From positions 1,579,524 to 1,643,523 of the forward strand of contig QANY01013855.1 in the NCBI GenBank assembly GCA_003255025.1: a DNA stretch of 64,000 bases. Reading direction: 5' to 3'. A program made the position numbers and the translations under genes. Every line of letters starts with the position of its first letter. The stretch's first letter is position 1. The notes under the pieces are model-generated. The model was not told the origin of the DNA and searched no databases. It saw nothing but the letters and a program-made list of their open reading frames with translations. Source of the stretch: Datisca glomerata (Eukaryota > Streptophyta > Magnoliopsida > Cucurbitales > Datiscaceae). This document shows positions 54,430 through 64,000 of this stretch, one piece after another.

Positions 54430-54845
54430 TGTGCATATTACATGTCACTTAGAATGATTATTTCACTTCACCAGGTACACCTATGATAACATCAAATGAT
54501 CATGAGGTGTAGGCTGGGACTGGATGTATCTCACTTCCACGCACACCCTGCTTAGAATGATTATTTCACTTCGCTAGGTAAACTCACGGTACGATAAATT
54601 ATCACGAGGACGTTGGGACTGGACGTATCTCACTTCTTAGCACTCCTATCGTAGGTAGCTTAGAATGGTTTTTGACTTTGCTAGGTACATCTGTGGTAAT
54701 GATAAATGATCACGAAGTGTATGTTAGGACTGGGCGTATTTCAAATATCTCTCTGAATGCACCCGAGGTAACGAAAAAATTACCACGAAGTGTGACTTAG
54801 ATTTAAAATATCACTCTGGGTGCATCCGAGGAGGGGAGAATGTGC
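54430..54845. repeat. Tandem repeat next to the LTR, period about 110-115 bp
   Basis: Three to four units share CTTAGAATGATTATTTCACTT, CTAGGTA, GATAAATGATCACGA and GGGACTGGACGTATCTCACTT. A related piece recurs at 57120-57190 (GCACCCGGGGTAACGACAAAACTACCACGA). It lies just downstream of the left LTR. Confidence 0.78.
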
Positions 54846-57369
54846 ATACACAAAATGGTGTACTCAAAATAATGGTTCATAATATAGAAAAAGATGATCA
54901 TCTACAAGGCCATAAATTCAGAGCAAATTCGAGAAGACTATAATTTTTTTTAAAAAAAAATAGAGATAACCCAATCAAGTAACGTTGTAATTGATCTACT
55001 TGATTCACATCAGAATGCTCGGTGTAGGTCCACCCATTTTGTCTTTGTCTCTGGCAACTACTTTAGTAGGAGGCTTCGCCGGTACATCTTCAATAAGCGC
55101 TTCTTTTCACCTGGATTTTTATGACTACTTTACTTTGACTATGTCACCAGGACTTTAGGGGCACACAATGTCAAGTCACTTATGAAAATGTATATCTCCA
55201 CTGGTGTCTTCAGATCTGAGCCAATAAAGGATTGCCACATTACCGTCAAACTCAAATTTTTCTAATAGGTCTTCATTGTTCGGGACAGTGCATGAATGTG
55301 AGATGCTTTAGGACTCCATCAAAATCAAGTTTCGCAAGTGACTCGATTTCACTGGTAAGGTGCACTATCAAAAAGATTATTGGCCTTCCCTTCTTCACGT
55401 TTAGATATGACAAGAGCTATCAAATGGGTCAGAATAGCCATCATGATTCACTCTTCCACCTGAGTGATACTACTTTTTCATTCCCACTAAGGTCGATATC
55501 CTTTTCATACATAGGCCACAAGTTCTCCGACATGTAACCAAAAAGTTCCGTTACGTAAGGACGGTGCTTAATGTACCTAAATCAGTCAATACTCATTCGG
55601 AAGTTGGATGTTTTAAGCGTCATTATACAACTCCATGACCACGCTTGTGGCAAATGATCAAGCTCTGGATAAGATGAAATTTTAACACTTGATGACACAA
55701 ACCCAGGGCAATGTCCCGACATGAACATATGAAAAGATGCACCCTCAACAAAGGTTACAATCTCATGATATCTCAATTATCACTTTGGGTTACGACCAAC
55801 CTGATCAATGAGGCAATACAGATTGCCAAAGAAAAATGACTTTCCATCATGTTACCAATCTAGTTTCCATCGCAATGAAATGACCCAAACACATATAACA
55901 TGGAAGTTTGACAATGTGATCATGGATCACACATAGCATGGGACAATGATAATACAATGAATAGAACGGGATGTGACATTACCTTGAAGCATGTAGCATG
56001 ACGGCCATAGTGCAATAATGCCACTTAGTTCCATCTTTTTTAAACTTCCACTGTTTCGCTCCTTTTTAGTCGAAGTACTGGTGTCTATGAAGAAATAAAA
56101 AAGATGTAGTCTGCTCACTCTCGCCACCCAGATACTACTTTGGTATAATTCCTGATGGTAGTGGAGATATTGAATCCGTGCCTATATATTCCACGCTCCT
56201 ACTTTCTTGCTCTGACTACGGAGTGGGGTCTAAAAAATATATCATCCTTGACGATTTTCTCCGCACCATGAATCAAACAAGTGTCCAGTATAGGTGCCAG
56301 ATTTTGGCACCAACAGCAACTCATCTGATGGCAACGGCACCAGTGTCGCCAACTTAAGACTACAAAATGACGATTTCGACCAGTTGTACCCCGATCGCAT
56401 GCCATCGTGACAAGTCACCACCGCATTGTATCTATACACCAGATGGGGTCGCGTTATGTTCCTACTTGGTTTGAAAATTCACATGATTGCAACATACTAC
56501 AGATTTCCAACATAAAGAGCACAATCACACACTCCGTGTCATACAGTCATATTACATCCTCACACTATCTAATCGTGTTATGTTCCTCATTGATTCGAGA
56601 AGTTTCACTATCACAAAAATTATACAAATGTGTCCGCTTGAATAATGAAAACAATAAATTCAAGAAGAAATATCTTTCATCATAACTATACTTCTCAAGA
56701 TTTGAGGGGCCTTCATCAAGTAACCTCACGGGCACGTATAAATAAGATGTACAAGTTTAGTTGTTACCCATTAAACTTGCACATGGGGCTAATATATGTT
56801 GCATATTAAACAACCAAGGTTCCATCATCCAAAGCGTCGCCTTACTCTTATATCTCAGTATTATCTTTGAGAATTTCATGGGATCCTAAAAATGATTTGT
56901 TGTTATATAGGCTTCAAAGCCAGCTGGTTCCTCAAATATCATTACAAAAAGGGCTTTTGGCCTCTTCTAAGTGTGTCGATGGTACCATTTAGAGAAAATA
57001 TTTTTTTATGTTAGTTCTGCACGCTCATGGTAACAGAAAATAACCATGTCTGGTGTCTCAAGCAGAGTATTCAGGTCAACTGTTCCCTTGGTGACCACAA
57101 AATCACCTTAGCATCGGGTTGACGATTTCTCACTAAATGCACCCGGGGTAACGACAAAACTACCACGAGTGGTGACTTAGGACTGAGCATGTAAAGGTGG
57201 AACTTAGCCATTATCATTAATTCTCCTCCGGAAGTGGAACTTAGCCATTGAAACATGATTTATAAAAATGAGAGAATTTGCTAAAACTTTAAATAAGTTG
57301 GTAGGCATTTCATCGTTAGGCCAACACATGAAAATGAATCTATGATCCTTTATGTGTGCCCATGACAGG

Positions 57370-57495
57370 TGGTTTAAATGTTCACACATATATGTGCCTT
57401 CTTAGGCAGCTTCATTCTATTTTCATGTATATATGCGCCTTGTTAGGCAATATCATGCAAATTTATACGTACATGCGCCTTCAAAGGCTAAATTG
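57370..57495. repeat. Short repeats of about 50 bp, three units
   Basis: CATATATGTGCCTTCTTAGGC, TATATATGCGCCTTGTTAGG and TACATGCGCCTTCAAAGGC follow each other at about 50-bp spacing inside the retroelement interior. Confidence 0.65.
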
Positions 57496-59912
57496 TCTGA
57501 GGATGACTCTTTAGGTAATAATATTTTGGTTGCTTGGAAAGTCTCGCTACTATTATGTTTTATCATTGAAAGTGCATCTATGCTTACTTATTTAGAAACT
57601 TTCCAAATGGCATCATTGAATGCGATTTATCCTCACTAGTAGAGGTTATACACATATTGTTAAACGTTCACGTGCAAGTAAATTGACTATGACATATACC
57701 TAGTTTTGTCAATCATCATACCACATGGAAATGAAAAAAATGTTACAAATATACACTTAATACATCTATTGTCATACATATCTAATTGTACTAATGTCAT
57801 ATTTGAAAGTTCATGTTTCCCAATAAGTATTATGACATATGCTCCTGGCATGCATTTTCACCGTCGAGCCATTTCTTGGTGAGTTCCATCTTGGTTAATT
57901 CTTTTAGTTCTTCCAGATCATTAATATCAGAAAGCGATGGTACGTTTATTCGTGACTCTTATGAACTATCTCTAGTAATGTTGAATATTGACACATCATT
58001 GAGCTTTATCCATCATATATGAGCATGATATAGTAAGAGAATATCGCTTGGCTCTATTCACTTGTTATGATACATGAGTATTTGAACGCATATTGTGAAC
58101 ATGCATATGGTACATATGTATCATGTATACTCTTCGTGCTAACCTTGAACGTAAGGTTGTGCATTGTGTGGTTCGCTATAGCCAACCACTTCTTGCATCT
58201 CTCACTGGAGGCTAAATAAAAGTAATCGGTACATCATCACATCTAAATGGGGGCTATAGTAATAAAGATAATCTTACATGAGTGATTCAGTGGAGAAACA
58301 TTCGTCATCAAAGTTGGACATCCTACAATTCGGTGGCTCATCAAGGAAGATCACAACACACACAGAAACTATGTACAAATTCAACCGCTATGCATATGAA
58401 CTTGCACAGTGGGCTAATACACACAGATGCACCTCTCGTCATTCGCATGGTTGAGGGCTATGACTTCAACTTGCCAACATGGCAATGTCGCTCCTACGAA
58501 CTATTATCAAGTGTCAGCTTTGACTTTTCAACGTGATTGCTCGATACACGCCAGTGACCAACTAACGTTAAGTGTATCTTGTATTATTTATTCTTTTTAT
58601 GCATTCATCCATATCATTGTAACCACTAAGTCAAGTGACAAAGACTTAAGTGGATCCCTTTCCTGGGAACATTTCTGGGGCTGTGGTCTAGTAGGATTTG
58701 GATGAGATTCACTAGATTGGAAAGGATATCCATTCTCCAATATGACATCTTTGAAGGTCGTGGATGTGTCGTCTTCCCATTTCAGGAAGGGGCTTAGTAC
58801 TTAGGACACCACTCGGGAGGGGTCACAGACGAACATCACCTATCTCGTCGATGTGGCATGCTCTCCATGTTCTTCCTTTCCAAATTCACTGTCATTGCAT
58901 GTGACACATGGCACAATGTGAAAGGTAGCGTACATGAGAATCCTCTCCATAGATACCCTGATCCACGTGGTTATGGTCATAATAAATTATGACTGTACGT
59001 TGTCACCTCAACGAGCTTGTTGAAGTGTCATTACATAGGATCCACTACCAATTAGTCAAAGGATTAATTAGAGTGGACTCCACCTGTAAGCTTCTATATA
59101 AATGGAGGCCCATTTTCATTGTAGGGGACTTTTGATTTTGCTTCATATTTTCTACTTACTTGGAGAATTCTCTCTGAATTCCTCACTATTACGATGGCGC
59201 TGAGCGCTTGCCATCCATCGGACTGTCATCTTTACTCTTTTTCAACAAAAACTGTCATAATAGGGTGCCGCAAAAACTAATTAGATGACGTGGAATACCT
59301 GTCATCATTGGTTCTGGCAAAAACTATTAGATGACGGAAAATCCCCGTCATCATAGGTGCTGCCAAATACATTTAGATGACGGAGATTAAAACTGTCATG
59401 GAAAGGGAAAAAAATGCCTTTCCATGACAAATTTTTTATTTAATTACCTTTTCACGACAAATTTTTTTATATACATTAATGTCAAAATATCTTTTAATCA
59501 ACATCTATAACAAGCTTTTTTTTTATAAAAGTTCAACACTTATAACAAGCTTATCTTATTCCATTACATATAAGTAAGACCTACTAATGTCTTTATAATA
59601 CGATAGTTGTTGAAAATGATAACACTCCAAAAAAACATAAAACTTGTCTAGTTCTCAATGAACACAAACATAACTAAAAATTGGCGAACTACAGATTGTT
59701 GTATGTAGCTTATTACCACACACTGTGATATCAATATACTTATGACAAACACAGAAAAATATGTGGCATGCTTTTTGTTTATAAGATACAAGAAACTAAA
59801 TCACCTGCAACTGCAAAGAACAAGATAACAAACTTCAGATCACCAATATGCTGAATTCTAAAGACGTTAGATATGCACAATGGGAGATTTTGCAATCAGC
59901 TAAGGCACTTAC

Positions 59913-60670
59913 AGCTGCAGGTGAAGCAAAAGTTCGATGGTCTTTAAAAATAACATGGATAGAGAGAGGACTCCAGATCAAAAGATATGGTTGAACTATG
60001 AAGGGTAATGAGAACACCAAGAAAATAACATATATAGATGGCCAGAGAAAGAGAGAGATTTTGGCAAGAACTATGGGACATATTTTCAAAAATAAATTCC
60101 TCCACCAGATAACCAAATCACAAAAAAAAATAATAACATTTTAAGAAAATTCAAAATCTTACACAAAGAGATAGTATTGTTACAGATGATGTTAAATAAA
60201 TTGTTATGAATTATGTTGGAATGCAGTATATTGAATATAAGCTCTAGAAACATTATACGAAGGAAACATCAGAGCCATGGAACCTGTAAAACTTGGAGAA
60301 AGTCCGTTAGGAATAATTCTTGTGTAGCCTTTGACTGATGACTACATGCAAGAACTTCCAACATATGTTTGACAGCAATATCATAGATCTCAAGAGAAGC
60401 ATACCACCTACATTAAAAAAGATATTACAATAATCTTCTTCAACATAGTTGCTTAATGGTTGCTAAAAAAAACTTTTTCTTTCTATGAAAAGTTGCTAAG
60501 AGAAACTTATGCAAACTAGTACTGCCCAAAGTCCTAAAAACTCACTGTCCAATATGGAAATAGACACGGTCTTTGATATGGCTCCATGTTGTTCCCTTGA
60601 AAATAGAAATAGCATTTCTATAATCATGATAAGATGATTGCTCAAGCATGACTGCAGACTGTAAAGTGTC
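59913..60670 (-). pseudogene. TRAPPC8: Captured fragment of the TRAPPC8/Trs85 gene, introns retained
   Basis: Three exons on the - strand. 60670-60546: DTLQSAVMLEQSSY, then RNAISIFKGTTWSHIKD and FHIGQ. 60407-60284: WYASLEIYDIAVKHMLEV, then ACSHQSKATQELFLTDFL. About 59985-59913: IHVIFKDHRTFASPAA. Good donors and acceptors border them (GTGAGT at 60545, AG before 60407, GTAAGT at 59912), and the phases join through GQWYA. These match the TPR-like region of the plant TRAPP-complex subunit 8, which acts in Golgi and autophagy trafficking. Between AVMLEQSSY and HDYRNAIS the parent has about 36 more residues, so an internal deletion has occurred. The rest of the gene is absent. The introns show DNA-level capture rather than retrocopying. 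Confidence 0.82.
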
Positions 60671-60834
60671 CTAAACATAAACAAGAACAAAAACATATAA
60701 TAGAGAAGAACTCATTTTTATAAGAAACTGAAACTTCCATTTAAAGATAAACAAATATAAAAATAGGAGGAAAATGCATATTAACCGAACACCAAAAGGA
60801 CTAAAAATGAACTTTAATCTTTACAAGCAGCTAA

Positions 60835-61355
60835 CCAATCGGATTTTATTGAAAACAGAGGTAAATTCTTGAACTCTATGGTATCCTATCAGTTGAAAAA
60901 TGAATCATATCCCATAGGAACTCCAAATCCTCGATAGAATCCTAAAAATTCATCACGTTCCGCTCAGATCAAAGACACCACAATATCATGAGCTTTTCGG
61001 GAAGCTTCAAAAGAAAACCCAACTCAAATAAAGCTTCGACTTCAACCGATTCCATAAAGAATAAACAAAAGGGTGATGGACGAAAAGATGATACATAGTT
61101 TCACTGCTCATCACATACATTATGCATGAAGAAGGAGATAAATCCATGTTCTTGTGTTATTTTTTAACCAAGTCAAGGGTATTGACCTTATGATGGCCTA
61201 AGCACTAGAAAAAGTAGTGAACTTTCCTTAAAGATTGGCTCTTTACTCTAGACCCAACTCTTAAGACCAGCTTTTGTAACAGTTGGACTCCTTTTTTTAT
61301 TTCACAGATGTATAGTCCTAAAGAGTTCATCCAAACACATGTCATAGTTAATTAG
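60835..61355 (-). pseudogene. LINE-like fragment inside the CACTA-like element
   Basis: On the - strand, FVHHPFVYSLWNRLKS and LSWVFF, then RILSRIWSSYGI resemble the zinc-binding RVT tail of plant LINEs ('H CPF...LW'). Several stops. Weak but consistent. Confidence 0.4.
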
Positions 61356-61434
61356 AAACGCCAAATATTTATGAAGCAATTCCCAAACACATGCCTTTTC
61401 ACATGCCTTTTCTTTTGCACAGATTTTGCTTCTT

Positions 61435-62160
61435 CAAGGTCGTGCTCAATCTTCTTTACTAATTCACCAAGCTAGATAGTACCAAAGGGAAAAGAAAGTA
61501 AAGTAGTAGAATATAAACATTCAAAGTTTAAGCCAAGAGACGACAATGATTTAGATACAGGGTTGACGATTATGAGAGAGAGAAAAAAACTAACCTTATG
61601 ATGCACATTTGGCTCAACTCTTCCCTAAAATAGTGAAAGATCATACAATTTAAGCTATAACTGTTTCTTCAGGTCCATATACTTTTTTTGAAGAGGCATG
61701 AACTAGCAACAAAATAAATAAATTTATTCTTATTAAAAGATTTAAGGCGAGAGTATTCGGCAGCAATTAGATTTGGACAAATTTATTGTGGCAAATGAAG
61801 AAGCATTTCATGATAAAATGCTAGTATTTTATTTGCATTCATCATCAACACTTAAAGTGTTCTCTATTTTTTAGTTGGAAATTACAATCATATGAGATTC
61901 TTGATAAAGGCCCTTACACTCAATGTTATGAATAAAGACAGTCGCAAACATTCTAGTATAGTTGTGTCTAAAATGTACCACTACCAAGAATAATTATACG
62001 TCTTTCCTTCTAATTCATCATAGAAAATAAAATCAAGGTCTATATTTGCTTTGATTTCAGACAATCTCTTCTGATGTATGGTTAGTTGGGCTTCAGCCCC
62101 AGTCAGATCATGAAGTTGTCTCAACAGATCACCACCACCCCTATGAAGCCAGATTGTCAT
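61435..62160 (-). pseudogene. Unidentified exon-like blocks inside the CACTA-like element
   Basis: The best block (62160-62010) reads GGGDLLRQLHDLTGAEAQLT, HQKRLSEIKANIDLDFIFYD and ELEG, a helical, non-random sequence with no stop. Two smaller blocks lie at 61629-61606 (GRVEPNVHHK, flanked by TAG acceptor and GTTAGT donor) and 61478-61430 (LGELVKKIEHDLEEAKS). They look like exons of one coiled-coil protein captured with TRAPPC8. I cannot name the parent. Confidence 0.45.
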
Positions 62161-62861
62161 ATAAGCTAAGTAGCTAGAACTAGAAGATTCATACTACTAC
62201 GATAGCATTCAAGATCAACTTATAACACGATAATGATATTAGCTCTATCCACTCAGTGGAACGCACTAGCTTTTTCAAGGTAAACAACAGCCATTATCGC
62301 TTAGACAATAGATAACATAAATCAAGTAAGTTAATCTTTGGGAGCAGAGCCATCGACTTATATGTTCGCAGTAACAATATAACATATAAATTTAACTCAG
62401 AAGAAATAAAAGTAATGATGTATACTTGCGACTTCCACCAGTTAGAAGACCACTTAGCTGAAAGATATCACCTTCAAGGGTGATATACATTTTTTTACAA
62501 CATAAAATAATGACATGTTTTTTTCCACTGTCATAATAAGAAGTTATATTAACCGCCTAAAAATTAGCTGTCATAGTAGAGAACACAATTTTAACAGCTA
62601 ATTTTTTAGCTGCATCTTACCCTAATTACCTCACTCTACACTATTTTCCTTTGATAGATTTTAGAAAGTTGTCATTGTATCAAAGATGTGACTGTCATCT
62701 CAAACCAAAATTATAGTAGTGTTTCCTCCCAATACCATTTTGTCACATTCCATAGGTTGGCTCAAAGTGTTCATCCTTCACCATTCAGATTTCAACCTCC
62801 ACATTCTAAGACTATATTTATCGTTTATTGTGACGAGGCCTCACCTGTAATTACGCTCACG

Positions 62862-62871
62862 TGACGTCACA
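62862..62871 (+). promoter_or_regulatory. GTGACGTCAC palindrome near LTR ends
   Basis: ACGTGACGTCAC is kept in the left LTR (about 54309-54320) and the right LTR (about 62860-62871) despite other changes nearby. TGACGTCA is the core bound by plant bZIP factors. It lies a few bases from the LTR 3' terminus, so it may serve integration or expression, or neither. Confidence 0.4.
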
Positions 62872-62877
62872 GTCACA

Positions 62878-64000
62878 CCCCTTAACTCATAAACAGAGGG
62901 CATAGTCTAATTGAGTAAATTTAGCTCTTGCAAAGAAAATATCAACTCTAATAATTATATTAAATAAACTGATGATAATACTAAACCAAAACTAAATGTT
63001 GTTATGAAATTTTATTAAAAAGAACTAGTAAGTGAACTACTAATTGCATTCAGATTAGGTAGCGCTCAACAGCCTCAATTTGTGTCAGAAATATTAATTC
63101 CATAGGTTTAAAATTTAGATTTTAAGCATATTTAATTATTACCAAGTTTCCAAGAAAGGTTTAGTAGACTATGCAAAATATAATACTTGAAACCTTTGTA
63201 ATTATAACTATAAAATACAGATTGGAATCTTCTACAAGGTAAATGTCATAATGCAAAATAATCGAAAATCATTAAAACATAATTAGAAACTAAAAAATAC
63301 TTAAAAAAAATTGGTCTCTACTCTACTTGAAACAAAAAATTATAGTTCAATTTTTCTGTTCATTTCACAACTTAAGTACCTAATACCGCTGAGGGGAAAA
63401 AAATCAAAACTACAATAAGTATGGAAAGATGGGTAATGCCCCGGGCCCAGGCATACGTCCATGTCAATAATTCAGATTCTAGTGAGTTATTATACAAGAA
63501 GAGAGTAAATAGATCATGCAAATGAGATAAAAATAACTTTTTTATAGCTTCTCTGATCGCTTGTAATACTAAAAAAATATATAAGATAAAGATATAATGA
63601 CAATAAAACTATTGTATGACAGTTTGTATTGGAAGGTAGGATAAGGCTAATTAATACTATCATGTATTTGACATGACAGTGAATTTGACTTAATTAATAC
63701 GATTATATAGTTTAAGGTAACATACACCACACTAATTAATACAGAGCATATGTTAAGATAGACGAGACTATATAACAATAAGTATTACAAACTAGAGAAC
63801 TATAAAATATAAGTATATATCTTGAGATAATGAAAAAGTGAAATCAAAATATTGATAATAATTAAAATATATAAACAAAAAACATAGATAATAGAATTTT
63901 TGAAGATGTAATATGTTAAACTAGAATTTGAAAAAAAAATTGTAATATTTAATTTTTGTTGGTAACTAATATCTATAAAATATTTTATTCAAGAAATTAA
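62878..64000. other. AT-rich DNA to the end of the window
   Basis: No coding, repeat or element terminus is supported. Confidence 0.4.

Larger units (their letters stand above)
59184..62721 (-). mobile_element. CACTA-like (En/Spm) non-autonomous element carrying captured gene fragments
   Basis: The ends read CACTATTACG (59184) and, as reverse complement of the right end, CACTACTATAATTTTGG (62721). Subterminal GATGACGG, CTGTCAT and ATGACAG words are repeated several times at 59230-59460 and 62490-62690, as in plant CACTA elements. TTCCT borders both sides (59179-59183, 62723-62727), though with one extra T on the right. A canonical 3-bp duplication is therefore not proven. Removing 3538 bp makes the host LTR collinear with copy A. 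No transposase is present; the interior carries TRAPPC8 exons, a LINE-like piece and another coding-like block. Confidence 0.75.
53502..62877 (+). mobile_element. Large noncoding LTR retroelement (LARD-like), right LTR interrupted
   Basis: The left LTR 53502-54327 (826 bp) begins TGTCAGC and ends GATCACA. The right LTR is 58512-59183 plus 62722-62877 (828 bp once the CACTA-like insert is removed) and begins TGTCAGC and ends AGTCACA. The interior 54328-58511 (4.2 kb) has no gag, protease, integrase or polymerase on either strand. No intact target duplication is visible, and the left side abuts an inverted LTR. The open frames in 55.2-58.7 kb are short and show no known domain. Confidence 0.8.

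Overview
The window is AT-rich plant nuclear DNA. Spliced genes with GT-AG introns, a DYW-type PPR protein, an AP2/ERF factor of the plant DREB A-5 type, and FAR1-type, MuDR-type, CACTA, LINE and LTR elements together indicate a eudicot. I cannot name the species. Only three host genes are convincing: the 3' end of a PPR-DYW gene (1-471, + strand), a complete ten-exon DNA cross-link repair nuclease gene of the SNM1 family (35517-41453, + strand, 788 residues after splicing), and a single-exon AP2/ERF gene (47353-47988, - strand). Almost everything else is transposon-derived and decayed.

0-3.4 kb: the PPR 3' end, then a decayed duplicate of SNM1 intron 1 and exon 2 (about 785-1730), a Ulp1-type (C48) peptidase remnant and a four-copy tandem repeat. 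3.6-8.3 kb: a near-perfect 72-bp hairpin, a 42-bp array, a broken FAR1-type MULE transposase on the - strand and a foldback array built from a 'TTCACCAAATA' unit. 8.3-13.4 kb: noncoding, with a 135-bp tandem duplication. 13.4-20.2 kb: a second mosaic of the same modules, comprising the N-terminal region of a Ulp1-type transposon protein, the FAR1 N-terminus, a hairpin satellite, and a decayed - strand gene with an acidic tail.

20.4-30.1 kb: a composite MuDR-type element. A + strand transposase (20448-24585) is split by a nested 1476-bp LTR-type insertion (22808-24283). It faces a decayed - strand Ulp1-type gene (about 30.1-24.57 kb). Palindromic arrays of the ACAAGAT/ATCTTGT kind lie in the probable introns of both. 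30-35 kb: low-information DNA, a GA/CT-rich tract and a hAT-like MITE just upstream of SNM1. 41.6-45.8 kb: two LINE fragments on the - strand, the first ending in its A-tail about 130 bp past the SNM1 stop.

48.9-62.9 kb: a cluster of noncoding LTR retroelements. One has LTRs at about 48.92-49.6 and 52.08-52.73 kb and carries eight 85-bp repeats. A second has LTRs at 53502-54327 and 58512-62877. A third, inverted LTR (about 52725-53432) lies against the second element's left LTR. The right LTR of the second element is interrupted by a 3.5-kb CACTA-like element (59184-62721). That element carries spliceable exons of the trafficking subunit TRAPPC8/Trs85, so it is a gene-capturing transposon. 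The last kilobase is plain AT-rich sequence.

The strongest leads are the captured TRAPPC8 fragment, the palindromic arrays in transposon introns, the 72-bp coding-derived hairpin, the SNM1 exon-2 duplicate and a PIP-box-like motif in SNM1.
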